A stretch of 64,000 bases of DNA from Hypericum androsaemum. Lineage: Eukaryota > Streptophyta > Magnoliopsida > Malpighiales > Hypericaceae. The notes below the pieces were generated by a model. The model was not told the origin of the DNA. It made no database searches and was given only the letters and a program-made list of their open reading frames with translations. Both the position numbers and the translations under genes were made by a program. This document shows, in pieces, positions 45,454-57,750 of this stretch; the stretch's first letter is position 1, and every line of letters starts with the position of its first letter. The stretch is from positions 13,523,570-13,587,569 of the forward strand of contig OZ023186.1 in assembly GCA_963995505.1 (NCBI GenBank). Reading direction: 5' to 3'.

Positions 45454-46820
45454 TGATATACGAGAAATTGATAAACAATAAAAGGCACAAGAAAATAGTA
45501 TAGTAGAAAATAGGGTTATCGAACTAAGGGTTGAACACGAAATCAAAACTATCAAATATGCGAAGCGTGGGAATTTAAAATTTTGTAAGGTTGTAAAAGT
45601 TTGTAAGTAAATAACCGAAATCGGAAAGAAAATAGAAGAGTTGTGAATGAAAAGGAGACAAATGAGCACGATACCCTATGGATTAACTATTTGTGATAAG
45701 ATTATGGTTCTTATTAAGCTCTAACTAGTATCCGGAGTTTTCTAATGCATCTTCCTAACATTTTTGCTCACGAGGAAGACAAAATTCAAGATAGAGAAGG
45801 TCTAAGTTAATAATTAATATTTTCGCTCATCAATTAGACTTAAAACTATACTAATCCCAATTATGAAGATTCTTCCTAATGGGTTATTCTTACAATATTA
45901 AGACGTCTCATTAATACCTAAGAATATGTTAATTAGTTTATCTATCAATTCGAGTGTCTATTGGTCCACTCTTATTAATTACAATCATAACCTAAGTGAT
46001 CAAGTTAGGTTAAGCATTAAATTCACCAATTAACAACTAATATGCAAGATATTCAAACCATAAATTCATATAGATAATCAATCACATATTAGGGCATCGC
46101 TAAGCATGGCAACAAAGCAAAAGATATTGATAAAAGATATCATAATCAAAAGCATAAGTATAGGAAAAGGGAAGGCTTAGTCATTCGAACAACCCTTACC
46201 AATCTCCTTCACAAAGCTAAACAAAATTCTGACTTTATTAAGCTCCCTAGGCTATCTCAAAGTCATAGGGAAAAAATATATAAAATCCAAGAGACTATAG
46301 CTTTATATAGCCAAACCAACTAACTAGAAAATAGAAAAATCTAAGAGAGTCCACCTAAACTAGAAGTTCTTAGGCCAATAATAAGTGGCCACATATAAGG
46401 AATTAACTTAAACATCACGTTCTAAAGTCAAAACAGGCTACCCGAAGTCATAGAACCCAAATTGGGGTGAAAACCCGACCGAAATAGAAAATCTGAAAAA
46501 TCTAAACTTGGGATGCCTGATGCCCGCCAAGGTGTTGGCGCCCGCTAGGTGAAACTTCTGTCTGGCCGTTGGTGCCTGCCGGAGAGGTGGCGCCCTCCAG
46601 ACCTCTTGCAATTTCACTCCATCGCTTCTCGTCATCTCGTACTCGCTCTAACTGCCCACAAACTGCTCCAAGCACCTGCCAAAACACCTGACACACAATA
46701 GAAGTCCACTCCAAGACTTACATACATACAAATGATAAAAGACTTTATTGAAAATGAGCAAAATCCTATCTAAACACATGCAAAATATATGACAAAACAT
46801 GAGCGTTTACACACTCATCA
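45454..46820 (-). repeat. 5' LTR of element B
   Basis: On the minus strand it starts TGATGAGTGTGTAAACG at 46820 and ends tatatca at 45454. The adjacent primer-site position (45436-45453) reads TGGCACCATCAACACGAA, which keeps only the first bases of the tRNA-Asp pattern seen in A and C. Confidence 0.83.
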
Positions 46821-48482
46821 AAAACACCCAAACAGAATAAATGGTACATAGTACTAGCAGGACACCTCAATAGTCCGGAACATGTAGGCACCTCATGAAT
46901 AAAATTAGAGAGGGTTGTCTCCACCTTCGGCTCAAAAATCCTTTCATAAGGTCACTCATCAACCCTCTAATCCACCCACCGAGGGAGACCACAAGATTAA
47001 ACAACCAAGAGTGTAGAAAATTCATATTCCTACGCTTTTACACCTGGGGTATGTTTCCTACTAAGAATGGGGTTTTGCTTTTGAAGAGAAATCCAAAAAT
47101 TTTAGAGGGGGTCCAAATATGCCAAAACTTGACCTATGCCAATTAGTCTAGACCTAAACATGTAAGTTCTTACATGGAACTCCCCCCACACTTGAACGAC
47201 ACATTGTCCTCAATGTGAAAGGGTTTAGGCTACCAGACAAAAGAAAAAGAAATACTTCAACGACCTCTGTGGCCAAAGACATTGAAAACACTTCAATCAA
47301 AAGCACAAATCATAGCCTCCATGGCCACAATTAACACAATGATTGAAAAATCAACATACCAAACACAATAAAGACATGGTCAATTAGAGGAGAGTTTAAG
47401 AGAGGTCCCTATTTTGAGTGCCAGAGATGGAGGAGAGATATTACTCTCGAAGTAGGTAGTGCCCTTTTTTTCTGCCATTCGGCGGGCTGAGTTGGCAAGG
47501 TGATTCTGGATTTGGGCACTGATCGATGAATGCAAACTCCAGGCAGAGGGCTATGCATCATCCGTCGGGCAATTTTACTGTTCTGCGGGTTTCTTTGTTG
47601 CACACTCACTCCCTTTCTCCTTGTCATCACTTGATGGGCTTAAGCACTTGTCGATGGCATTCAGAGGGTTTGGGAAGTCCGGATTGTCAAGGGCACCATT
47701 CAATGCTATGCCTACCGATCTGTGGGTTTTTGCTGTTCGACGAATACTGGCAGGTCGAAGCATGACTTTTTCCTTGAAGTGTTGTATCCCTAGCAGCCAA
47801 AAATAAATAGAAACTAAAAACCGCATTGGGTTGCCTCCCAACAAGTACTTTTTTTAAGTCTCGAGCTCGACTTCATAAAATTTCCATTGAATCAAGGTCT
47901 CAATAAGCTCAATCATCAATATTAGCTTGATTTCATGAAGAAGTACTCATCAATAAAGATTTTCAAATAACAATCATATATGAGTAACTTCTTATCTATC
48001 ATCAACCGCAAAAATGTAGTTAAGTGCCAATCACCCAAAGGATTAATAGCACACAAGTTAAGCACGGGGTTGTGAAGGATTTGAACTACACCCGAAATTA
48101 ACCAATCCCAACCAAGAGTGGAAGGTTTTTCAAATTCAAGGTCGAGTGTTTAACCTTCACTTACGGTATCCAAGATTAAAGGTATAGCAAACCTTCTTGG
48201 ATCTTGAAGTCGAGGCAGAATGGTATGGCGGATGACACTAAACCCTTCCTTGGATGTGGCATCTTCTTTGTCTTCCAACTATTCAATACTCACCATATCT
48301 TTGGTTGAGGCAAAGTCATGCATTTGAGAATGAGGACTAGTCGTGGACTCATCGACCTCATTTTTGGTACTCTCCTCAATCACAATCTCCTTTTTTTTCT
48401 TCCTCCTTTGCCTCCTTTTGTTTCTCCTCCTTTGGAAGTGCGTTGTTAGGACCATAAGCTTTCATTGGGATCTTAATTTCTA
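46821..48482 (-). mobile_element. Proximal internal and 3' non-coding region of element C
   Basis: There is no credible coding sequence beyond weak Glu/Lys-rich traces (about 48200-48480). A purine tract after acattgaggacaatgtg lies at about 47179-47194 (minus). Block homology to element A's 3' region continues up to the B insertion. A patch at 47470-47600 resembles LTR U3 phrases (cattcggcgggc, ttttactgttctgcggg). Confidence 0.6.
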
Positions 48483-48986
48483 TCATATTCTTTTCCTTGC
48501 AATTCCACCAACGAAAACTATGAGTCCTTTGGTCTTATAAAGCTTGTTGGAATGGCACTCGTGGCATGTCTCGTGGTAGAAGCATGTATGATGGCTTCTC
48601 CACTTCCAACTCTTTTTGCTTGTTGCCTTGCTCCACTCGCACTTCTTTTTCACCCGAGGATGAACTTGAAGGTAGTACTTCTTCTTGATACCATGAGCAT
48701 AAGGGGATCTACTCGAATCTGAAATGGCGCAATGCTCCCCCTCATCATATTGCTCGTCAAGCTTATAATTAGAGGATAGTCCAAAGTCGGTGTAGAGTTC
48801 TTCACATTTTCCTAGGTAATGTCTCACACCTTTGCACCAAAAACAATGCCGGAGTTGAGGATGCATGAGATTGATATCATTCCTTTGTGCTTGTGCCCGT
48901 CTTGGCATGCTCTCAACTTCATCGATAACAAATGAACCATGGACTCCATTGTACCTACGGTAAACAAAGGAATCCATCTCAACCAC
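48483..48986 (-). CDS. Zinc-knuckle ORF of element C
   Basis: An open frame of 167 residues starts MVEMDSFVYRRYNGVHGSFV about 105 bp after the primer site. It has one CCHC knuckle, CFWCKGVRHYLGKC (C-x2-C-x4-H-x4-C), at about residues 48-61, then basic sequence and a Cys/His cluster near the end (HHTCFYHETCHECH). It has no capsid domain. A knuckle protein alone could bind RNA, but no function is shown. It could equally be the 3' end of a gag whose capsid part was lost. Confidence 0.5.
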   Translation of the reverse strand: MVEMDSFVYRRYNGVHGSFVIDEVESMPRRAQAQRNDINLMHPQLRHCFWCKGVRHYLGKCEELYTDFGLSSNYKLDEQYDEGEHCAISDSSRSPYAHGIKKKYYLQVHPRVKKKCEWSKATSKKSWKWRSHHTCFYHETCHECHSNKLYKTKGLIVFVGGIARKRI

Positions 48987-49091
48987 ACAATATACACAAA
49001 AGAAAAATAAGACACAAAATATTTACAACCCACTATCAACAATGTCCTAATCCCAATTCACAAGCGTAAAATAGACGTCTATATGTGCCAC

Positions 49092-49109
49092 TCCCTAGCA
49101 ACGGTGCCA
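49092..49109 (-). other. Primer-binding site of element C (tRNA-Asp type)
   Basis: On the minus strand TGGCACCGTTGCTAGGGA follows the LTR end with a 2-bp gap. It differs from the tRNA-Asp complement at three positions, all G-to-A or C-to-T transitions. Confidence 0.8.
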
Positions 49110-49111
49110 AT

Positions 49112-50746
49112 TGACGAGGGCTTTTTTCAACACTCGTTATAATAAAAGGAGTAGGAAAATTTGTCGAACTACAAGGAGTGGGATTAGAGTAAGCTATTCG
49201 GCTCACTAGTTAGTCTAGGACGATATGCGATATAGTGGTGTGTTGTTCAATTAGAAGAGGAGAAAAATGGAAATACCTAACCTAATTGAAACAAACTTAG
49301 GTAACTAAGAATAGAAGTAGTGGGCAAAGCAACCACATGAACACAACCCTCCTAACTAGGTCTCTCATAGGCTTATCACGCTCGTGGTGGGCCTAGGTGA
49401 ACTAAGATATGATGCTTCACGGCTAAGTCTATCACGCCACAAAGAAGGTATTAGGGGGTCTCAGCAAGAATATCACTCACACCCAATCTCGGTAAGTTGT
49501 CAACCTCACCTAGGTATCGAGACTACCACTCTTGTCCTAATAAACCTCATTCATTAATGCAACACCCTTGGGTCAACTACACATTATGATTCACAGTAAA
49601 GTCCATTTTCACGGCTAAGTCTATCGAGTAATGTATAATCTAGCGGTTAGGCTTTTACATGCTCTCCTTCAAGGCTAAGTACTTTGGGTCATGCTACAAT
49701 CGATTGGGAAGGACTCTTGGTTGTTGCTAGTGCTACTTGCCCCTAGGTTTCAATGGAGGTCCGATACCCAACGCATTACGCCCACTAATCGCTACACACT
49801 CTACACCCAAAAGCCCATTCGAGACCTAGATTGTGGGGTACATCCAAGGGCACCCAAGCCATACATAATCAATCTTAAACTCAATATCAATATAAACATG
49901 AGCATTGTCACAAGCATTAAACTAAAGAAAGAGTTTAGAAAGCTCAATGAGGTCTTCAAGAACTCATAGCTCATCTTCTTTCTTCAATGCTCATTTGCTT
50001 CCTTTCTTAGAGGGAGAGAGAGAGAAGTGTTGGCTTTTCTAAGTGGCCAAAACTACACAAATGAATTGGTAAAGTGAAATAGGGACCTAAAGGAAATATT
50101 TATAGGCCCCCAACAAAACCCTAAAGAGCTAGGATGAGTACAAGGATAAAATGGTCATTTTTGGCCTTGTTCCGGGTGCAAACTGCTTTGCACTTACCGT
50201 CTGGCAGATTTGGCACCGTCCAGTGCCCGCTCTGGTAATGGGCTGACAAATATGCACGATTTTGGCTCTCTTCTGCCCCGAATTGGACTTTGGTCATTAA
50301 AGGATAAAATGTAGATCTTCGGCTTAGCTTTCCAACAATACCTCATATGACTTACTCCGATCTGGATCAATAAGTTATGGATTTTTTAGTGCGGCATCCT
50401 CTATTTTCCAAACGAACCCACCAACCGGCAGGAAAATCTACCGTCCGGTGGTATTCAGGGACTTTGGCAGCCCGAATCTGTTGTCCGGCGATGTTTTCCA
50501 CCATCAGGTGGCTTACGGGACCTTGCTTTGGCCTTTTCAGCTCAAGCTTTCGTCCGTGTCCGCTCCGGTTGGCCCTGAACTTCTCCGAATACCTCCGAAA
50601 GACCTACAACACAACAAGTGAGTCCATCCATGGCAAAAAACCTATAAATGGACAAAAAGACTCAAGACCCAAGGACTTTAGACACGAAAACGGGTCGAAA
50701 TGACCTTAAAATGAGGTGATAAAATGAGCATTTCTCGCGCTCATCA
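49112..50746 (-). repeat. 5' LTR of element C (complete, array-free)
   Basis: This is a 1635-bp LTR from TGATGAGCGCGAGAAATGC (50746, minus) to CCCTCGTCA (49112). It shares the ttcccaat...tacttag block with 7300-7360 and 10370-10410 on the opposite strand. No satellite units are present anywhere in it. It is the only full-length LTR of this family in the window and gives the normal size. Confidence 0.82.
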
Positions 50747-50751
50747 ACCTT

Positions 50752-51343
50752 TACGTGGCGGCTGGGCAAGCAGACATGCCCGATATTTGGTCGACTCTGT
50801 AATTAAAAAAAGATTATTTTTCTAATTTTATAAATATAGGTACATTTCTACATATTTTGAGAATATATGTAAATTTTTTAGCTAATTTAGAAAAAAACCG
50901 TATAAATCCAATCAAACCCGTCAAACTACACGCATAAACCGAGATCAAAAGAGAACAAACTTATGACACGAGTAGCTTCGCGGTACAATTTCATATCGAA
51001 CCGATCATGTAATTTTATGATCCGTGTCAAAATTTATAAAACCGTGAAACCGATACATAATATAAAAGGACTTATTTTATATGTAATATATATAAAGATG
51101 ACTTTAAACAAAAATATCTACCCCTACAAGATTAAAATGCATAATCGACTACAATTATTTGAGCCTTCATGCTTCTATTTGTTTATCAGACAAATGTGTA
51201 AAATAATTAAAAAAATTTACACCATTTTTTCCTCTCTTCGTTTGTTTGCTAATGAGTAATTATTCCATCAATTTTTATACGCTATCATACTATCCTAATT
51301 TTGTAGCTAATATGAATAAAAAATAAAATTATTTACTGACTTG
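50752..51343. other. AT-rich intergenic stretch between element C and the LINE
   Basis: No gene was seen. A phrase near 50785 (ggtcgactctgtaattaa) also occurs on the other flank of element C near 34770 (ggtcgactccgtaattaa), which suggests an older local duplication. Confidence 0.4.
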
Positions 51344-51362
51344 ACTTTGCAAAATATTTTAT

Positions 51363-53758
51363 GACATGGCAAAAGCCTATGATCGTATCGAGTGGCCCTA
51401 TCTTGAGAAGATGATGAAATCATTGAGTTTTCTTGTCTCTTTTATTCAACTGGTTATGAACTGTGTTACTACTGTCCAATATGCCATCCAGGTAAATGGA
51501 AGAGTGGGGTCTTGCTTTGCTTCGAGCAGAGGTCTTCGGCAAGGAGATCCTCTTTCTCCATATCTATTTCTCTTTTGTGCAGAAGGGCATGCAGGTCTCC
51601 TTACACGGTATGAACAAGTAGGTTTCATCCATGGTCTCAAAGTGGCTAGGTCTGCCCCTTCTATCACACATCTATTATTCGCAGACGACTCTTTGCTATT
51701 CGCTAGGGCAACCGAAACGGAACTTCGTTGTCTGTTGAATGTATTGAAGATCTACGAGGGCGTATCTGGCCAACAAGTCAACTTGTCAAAGAGCTCTGTC
51801 TCATACAGTTAAAATCTTCCTCCGAATTTAGTGGATCGCTTGCAAGCAATTCTCAATATGCGCCTAGGCTCAGAATGGGACAAGTACCTAGGCCTTCCTG
51901 CTCTAATTGGAAGGTCTAAGAAGCAGATTTTCAGTGAGCTAGAGACTCGAATCCGTAACAAAGTGGGCACCTGGAAGGAACATTGCTTATCCAAAGCGGG
52001 ACGAGAAACTCTGATTAAGTCGGTGCTCTAATCCATACCAACTTATATCATGAGTTGTTTTCTTATGCCTCAGGTACCTGTGACCGTATTGAGAAGATAT
52101 TGGGGGATTTCTTTTAGGGTAGCAACAATGGTGAACGTAAACTACACTGGAGAAGCTGGGAGCGAATGTGTCAGGCTAAAAGTTGTGGTGGTATGGGCTT
52201 TCGACGACTCTAAAATTTTAACCGAGCTATGTTAGCAAAATAGGCTTGGAGATTACTCACAAACCCTACATCTTTGGCGGCACAAGTGTTTAAAGCCAGG
52301 TATTATCCCCGATGTCATATCTTACAGGCTCCGGAAGGTCATTCGCCTAGTTATATTTTGCGAAGTGTTCGTGAGGGTTTGCTGCTACTCAAGGAAGGCA
52401 TCGAGTGGAGGGTTAGAGATGGTGCTGAAATCAATATATGGGAGGATTCCTGGATTTTGGATACCCCCACAGGCAGACCTGCTTACCTCAGGCCGGGGAT
52501 GGATTATCTTCAGCAGGTAGAGCAGCTAATGGAGAAGGACCCGTTGAGGTGGAATGAGGAGCTCATTGATAATACCTTCCAACCAGAAGAAGCAGTACGT
52601 ATAAAATCCATTCACTTGAGCCCAAGAGCACCCTACGATATTTGGAGATGGAAGTTTACAAATGATGGATGTTTTACTTTCAAAAGCGGGTACCTTCAGG
52701 ATTTCAATATTTGGTGGAATTCATCGACCCGACCTACTCTTCCACCAAACTATAGAGATCTCTGGTCTAGATGGAGGGGTTTGGATTGTCTGCCTCAAGT
52801 CAAAATTTTCCTATGGAGAGCTATGGACAATAACATACCTGTTCGGGCTAATCTTAAGAAGAGAGGTATTGATGTTGACGAGATTTGTCCTCTTTGCAGT
52901 CAACATCCAGAATCAATAAGCCACCTTTTCCTGGATTGTTCTTATGTCTCTCCGATGTGGAACTCGTTTGGTATAGACCCCAGCTCGCTACCGGTGACAA
53001 CCTTCATGGACAAATGGGACAAGATTATGTCTGCTAGGGATAAGTCGGAGCTCTACACATATGCTGCATGCCTCTGGGGGGTGTGGAAATATCGAAATTC
53101 TATAGTGTTTAGTCCTAACACTACGATCAGCTTGCAAGGAAAGGTTAATTATGCTCTTAAATTCCTTGTGGATTTTCAATCCGCAAACCCTAAGACTTCA
53201 TCGCCGGTACACAGAAGTAATCCAGTTTGGGTAGCTTCGGAGCTGGACTGGCTTAAAGTTAATTCAGATGCGAGTATGGGGGATGCTGGAGGGGGTCAGG
53301 TCAGTGCAATAATCAGAGATTCATCTGGAATTTTCGTTGCTGCTGCACTGCGCAAGATTCCACAAATTCAACATCCAGTTTTGCTTGAAGCGTATGGAGT
53401 TCTTCTTGGGATGGAGGTGGCAATTTCACTTGGTCTTAAGAAGGTGGTCTTCGAATCTGACTGTCAACCTATTATTCTCGCTCTACAGCGTAATAGCCAG
53501 GACAGGAGTGATCTCGCAATGCTTCTTGAAGATATCCGCTGCAGGGGTTTGGAACTAAATGAGCATAGATTTTTTTTTATTAGAAGGGAAGCTAATCGGG
53601 TAGCTCACACTCTTGCCAAGGCGAACCTTGTCACTGATAGCGAGTCCTATTTTTTCTCTTCTATTCCTCCCGTTCTTTTAGAGGTTCTAGCTTTGGATGT
53701 TATGTAGCCACATTTTTAGTTATTTCAATCAATATATGAGTATTCTTTCCTTAAAAAA
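51363..53758 (+). mobile_element. 5'-truncated L1-type LINE with target duplication
   Basis: The insertion begins inside the reverse transcriptase, at motif A (DMAKAYDRIEW). It continues with GLRQGDPLSPYLFLF and the catalytic FADDSLLF, an intact 477-residue frame (52274-53707) with a zinc-binding RT-associated domain (CPLCSQHPESISHLFLDC), and a C-terminal RNase H-like domain (NSDASMGDAGGG, ESDCQPIILAL, REANRVAHTLAKAN). Frames break at 51812 and 52031. It ends in a short A run (53753-53759). The flanks carry a 19-bp duplication differing at one base (51344-51362 and 53759-53777), which marks target-primed integration. Confidence 0.9.
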
Positions 53759-53777
53759 ACTTTGTAAAATATTTTAT

Positions 53778-54702
53778 CAACAGTTTCATGTGATGTCTTT
53801 GTTTCCATTTATGTTGGTCACTTTTTTGCACAATTGAAATTTTGAAACCGCCAAATCGACGGAAACGCTCGTGTAAAATTTTAACTGTAAAATTACCAAA
53901 TTGGTAGTTCCAAGTAAAATAGTGATAGACGATTTAAATATATTTCTATGAAAAAATTATGATAGTGTTGATTTCATTTAGTCGGCCTGAAACACAAAAG
54001 TCGACCTAAACTCACCCCTAGTAAAAACAGGCATAATTGGAAACGTAGAGATTTTAACATTAATTTGCAAAAGGTAAAGGTCTTAAATAGTACTTTACCC
54101 TTTTCCAATAGACTACAAAAGAGGAACGGTCATATTTATTTTTGGTAAAAAGTCTATTTCAGTACATGTAGGTTCGCTTATTTGCACGCTATTGTTTTAT
54201 GGCTTCAAAGTGTTCCACATTGTGACCTAAGTTTTTCTAATTGACACTTTACTAAATGAATATATTTTTAATACAAAAATATATCGAAGTATCATTAAAT
54301 TAAAAATTAAAAAATATGAAAGATATTACAAGAGGAGGAGGACTTTATCTTTTTTTTTTGTTTCCAAAAAATTTAAAACCAAATTTGTTTCATAATTATA
54401 CTTGACGTATTTTGTCCAAAAAAAACTATTCGAATAATGGGATATCAATTATAAAATTTTTTGTCACTCGATCAAATATATATTTTTTGTGAAAACCTGT
54501 GATGCCCCATTAATGCCCCATTAATACTATCCATACCAATAATGTACACCTGCTTTTCTGACACACGTCTTGAAAGAACTCCAATGTTAAACACGCTCGG
54601 CCGTGAGAAGTTTCGTTCAGAAAGACTTAGTGATTTGATTACTATCCATATCAACAAGGTGCACCTACTTTTCTTGCACACATCTTGATAACGTCTTAGA
54701 AA
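53778..54702. other. AT-rich intergenic stretch between the LINE and element D
   Basis: No gene was recognised. A diverged tandem duplication of about 50 bp (ttactatccata to catcttga) is visible at about 54527-54575 and 54640-54690. The stretch ends with the GTTTC target duplication of element D (54703-54707). Confidence 0.4.
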
Positions 54703-54707
54703 GTTTC

Positions 54708-54966
54708 TGTCAAGAATGGACAAGATCGAGAGATCGAAAATGGAGATTTGGGGTTAGAGAAGAGATTGAGAGAGGAGAAAGGGTTAAGAGCTACGGGATA
54801 ACCGTCAGCTATCAATATTGATATCAAAGTTCATAATTGTCCCTACAACTCCTTACAATTCTATTTATATCTAACAAATTATACTTGACCAATCACAATG
54901 TACTACGTGTCCTAGCTTTCACCGCCTTAACTAAACTTCTTGTCAAAACCACCTCAGCTCATAACA
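54708..54966 (-). repeat. 3' LTR of element D
   Basis: It matches 59791-60048 with few differences by eye over about 258 bp, starting TGTTATGAGCTGAG on the minus strand. Confidence 0.9.
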
Positions 54967-55000
54967 ACCCCGACCTTCAAAGAGAAACTTGTCCCCAAGG

Positions 55001-55800
55001 TTAGTTGAATGTTGTGTGAAAGTCTGGGAAGTGAGATCTCAGGTCAGCTTCATCTTCCCAAGTAGCTTCATCAGGACTCAAGTTAGCCCAAGTAACAAGT
55101 TGTTGTTGTACTTTGATTTTGCCCCTCTTCACTCGTCTCTTTGCTAGTATGGCAGCAGGATGTACTTGCACCTCTCTATTAGCATCCATCGAAGGTAAAT
55201 TCATCTGGGCATCAGTGTCAGGAGGTAGTCCCTGTTTTAATAAAGAGACATGAAATATGGGGTGGATACAACTTCCAGCAGGAAGTTCCAGTTAATAAGC
55301 CACAGAACCAGCCTTCTGCAACACTTTGAAAGGGCCATAATATCTTGCAGACAACTTTAGATTTCTCCTTACTGCAACTGAAGTTTTTCTATAGGGTTGG
55401 AGCTTTAAATAAACCCAATCCCCTGGCTGGAAACTCCTCTCAGATCTTTTCCTATCTGCTTGCACTTTCATTCTTTGTTGCGCCTTGGTCAGATTATCAG
55501 TAATCAACTTGAAAATTCTTCTCCTTTAAGCCAAGAACTCATCTACAGATGCAACAACACTAATCTGAGCATCTAATCCAGGCAACTCTACTAGAATGTA
55601 ACCATACAAGACTTGAAATAGTGACATCTTTAGAGACTGGTGATAATTGGTATTGTACCAAAGCTCACCTAAAGAAAGTCATTTTCCCCACTCCTTTGGA
55701 CTGTCAAAGCAGAAACACCTCAGATAAGTCTCCAAGCACCTATTCACTCTCTCTGTTTACCCATTAGATTGAGGGTGATAAGCTATACTCAGGTTCACGG
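55001..55800 (-). pseudogene. Integrase C-terminus and chromodomain of element D
   Basis: Frames on the minus strand give the GPY/F-type end of integrase (RSFQPGDWVYLKLQPYRK, LSARYYGPFKVLQKAGSVAY, 55507-55292), a stop, and then a chromodomain (55204-55001: AAILAKRRVKRGKIKVQQQL, WANLSPDEATWEDEADLRS). Upstream (55800-55510) only broken integrase-core traces remain. In chromoviruses this domain steers integration toward chromatin with particular histone marks. Confidence 0.8.
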
Positions 55801-57750
55801 TCATATTGAACAGCTTAAACAACTCCTGCCACACTTTACTAGTAAAAATCTTGTCTCGGTCACATGTAATACTGCGAGTACGCCATGAAGTTTACAGACG
55901 CCATTCAATAACAATCCAGTAACTTGCATGGCTGTAAACGGATGAGACAAGGCAAAGAAGTGTCCATACTTTATGAATCTATCCACAACCACCAAGATCA
56001 CATCTTTTCCTTGTGACTTTGGCAACCCTTCCACAAAGTCTAAAGATATATCCTGCCAAGCACCCTCAGGAATCTGTAATGGTTGCAGGAGACCTGGCAA
56101 TGCAACAGTCTCATCCTTGCATTGCTTGCATATAGTGCATTCATATACAACTTTCTTGACATCTTCTTTCATTCCAGGCCAATAAAAGAACCTTTTGATT
56201 CGTCTATAACTGCCTGTAATTCCAGAATGTCCTTCAACTACTGATCTGTGTAATTCCTCAACCAATTGAGATCTTAATTCACCAGATTTCCCAACATAAA
56301 TTTTACCTTTGTGCCTGAGCACACCATCACTCAACTTATATTCTGGTTCTGCATTGGGATCTATCAGCAAAGTTGCTATCAGCCTAGTAGCTAGTTCATC
56401 TTCATCATAAGTTTGAATAATCTCACTAATCCACATAGGTTGCACAATAGAGATTGCCATCAACTCACCTCCTGTAGTGACCAGATCAGATTTCCTTGAT
56501 AGGGCATCAGCTACCACGTTCTCTTTTCCCTTCCTACAAGTGATTGAGAAATTCATACCAAGTAATTTAGAAATTGCCTTCTTTTGCAAACTTGTATGAA
56601 CTTTTTGCTCAAGTAGATACTTTATACTGGATTGATCAGTCTTGATATAAAAATGTCCATTCTCCAAATATGGCCTCCATTTATCTACTGCTGCAAGGAC
56701 TGCCAACAACTCCTTTTCATATATTGACCTTCCCACATTTCTAGGTCCGAACGCTTGGCTTAGGAAGGCTAGAGATCTCCCATCTTGCATAAGCAAAGCC
56801 CCTATTCCATGTTGGCTAGCATCTGTCTCCACAATAAATGGCTTCAAGAAATCAGGTAAAGCCAGAACTGGAGCCTCTGACATCGCTTATTTGAGAGCAT
56901 TAAAGGCATCAGTGGCTTCTTCACACCACATAAACCCATTCTTCTTAAGTAAATCAAAAAAAGGTCTACAAATCAAGCCATAGTTCTTGATGAACTTCCT
57001 ATAATACCCAGTCATTCCTAGAAAGGATCTCAAATCACTAACAGTAATAGAAATTGGCCAGGAAGTCATAGCTTTTATCTTGTTCATATTGGTTTGTACT
57101 CCCCTCTCCATAATAACATGGCCAAGATATTCTATTTCCTTAGCACCAAATGAACATTTACTTCTCTTTGCAAAGAACTGCTCCTTCCTAAAGATTTCTA
57201 GTGTTAATCTGAGATGTTTCAAGTGTTCTTCCCATGTCCTGCTGTAGATCAAAATATCATCAAAGAATACCAATATAAACTCTCTCAAATGAGCTCCAAA
57301 GACAGTATTCATCAATGCTTGGAAGCTTGCAGGAGCATTTGTGAGTCCAAATGGCATGACGTTGAACTCAAAATGCCCATGATGAGTCCTGAATGCTGTC
57401 TTTGGTATGTCAGCCTTGTGCATTATGATTTGATGGTAGCTTGACCTCAAATCCAGTTTCGAAAATATTGTAGCGCCATGTAATTCATTTAATAGATCAT
57501 CTATCATCAGAATGGGAAATTTGTTCTTCATGGTGATGTTATTGAGTTGTCTATAATTAATACACATCCTCCATGTACCCTCCTTCTTCTTAACTAACGA
57601 AACAGGTGATGCATACAGACTTTTACTGGGTTTGATGAACTTGGAAGCAAGAAGGGACTTTACTTGTTGCTCTATCTCTGCCTTCTGATAGTAAGAATAC
57701 TTATAGGGTCTAATGCATACAGGTTGAGACCCTGGCAACAAAGGAATCAA
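55801..57750 (-). pseudogene. RT, RNase H and integrase of element D (one in-frame stop, then a frameshift)
   Basis: Read in one frame from 57750, RT carries KKKEGTWRMCINYRQLNN, FSKLDLRSSYHQI and the catalytic VFFDDILIYS. A single stop at the RT/RNase H border (just after NALK, near 56886) interrupts it. The same frame continues through RNase H (FIVETDASQHGIGALLM, ENVVADALSRK) and the integrase zinc-binding part (HRSVVEGHSG, CTICKQC) to DFVEGLPKSQGKDVILVVVD. It shifts frame near 55880, within the integrase core. It is otherwise well kept, pointing to a fairly recent insertion. Confidence 0.88.

Larger units (their letters stand above)
35569..46820 (-). mobile_element. Element B: 11.25-kb Athila-type Ty3/gypsy retrotransposon nested in C
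   Basis: LTRs lie at 45454-46820 (5') and 35569-36948 (3'), 1367 and 1380 bp, similar along their length. The flanks AAAAT (35564-35568) and AAAAC (46821-46825) fit a 5-bp target duplication with one change. Minus-strand internal order is gag, protease, reverse transcriptase, RNase H, integrase, an extra ORF, purine tract, 3' non-coding region, second purine tract and LTR. All coding parts have stops or frameshifts. It lies inside the 3' non-coding region of element C, so it inserted later than C. Confidence 0.87.
34847..50746 (-). mobile_element. Element C: non-autonomous Athila/Tat-type LTR element (hosts nested element B)
   Basis: The outer ends are TGACAAGGGC (34847) and CTCATCA (50746), with a perfect 5-bp duplication ACCTT outside (34842-34846, 50747-50751). 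On the minus strand the order is 5' LTR (50746-49112), tRNA-Asp-type primer site, a short zinc-knuckle frame, a purine tract (about 47179-47194), 3' non-coding sequence interrupted by element B, and only the last 60 or so bp of the 3' LTR (34847 to about 34908). It has no gag core, reverse transcriptase or integrase of its own. The LTR belongs to the same family as those of element A. Confidence 0.82.
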
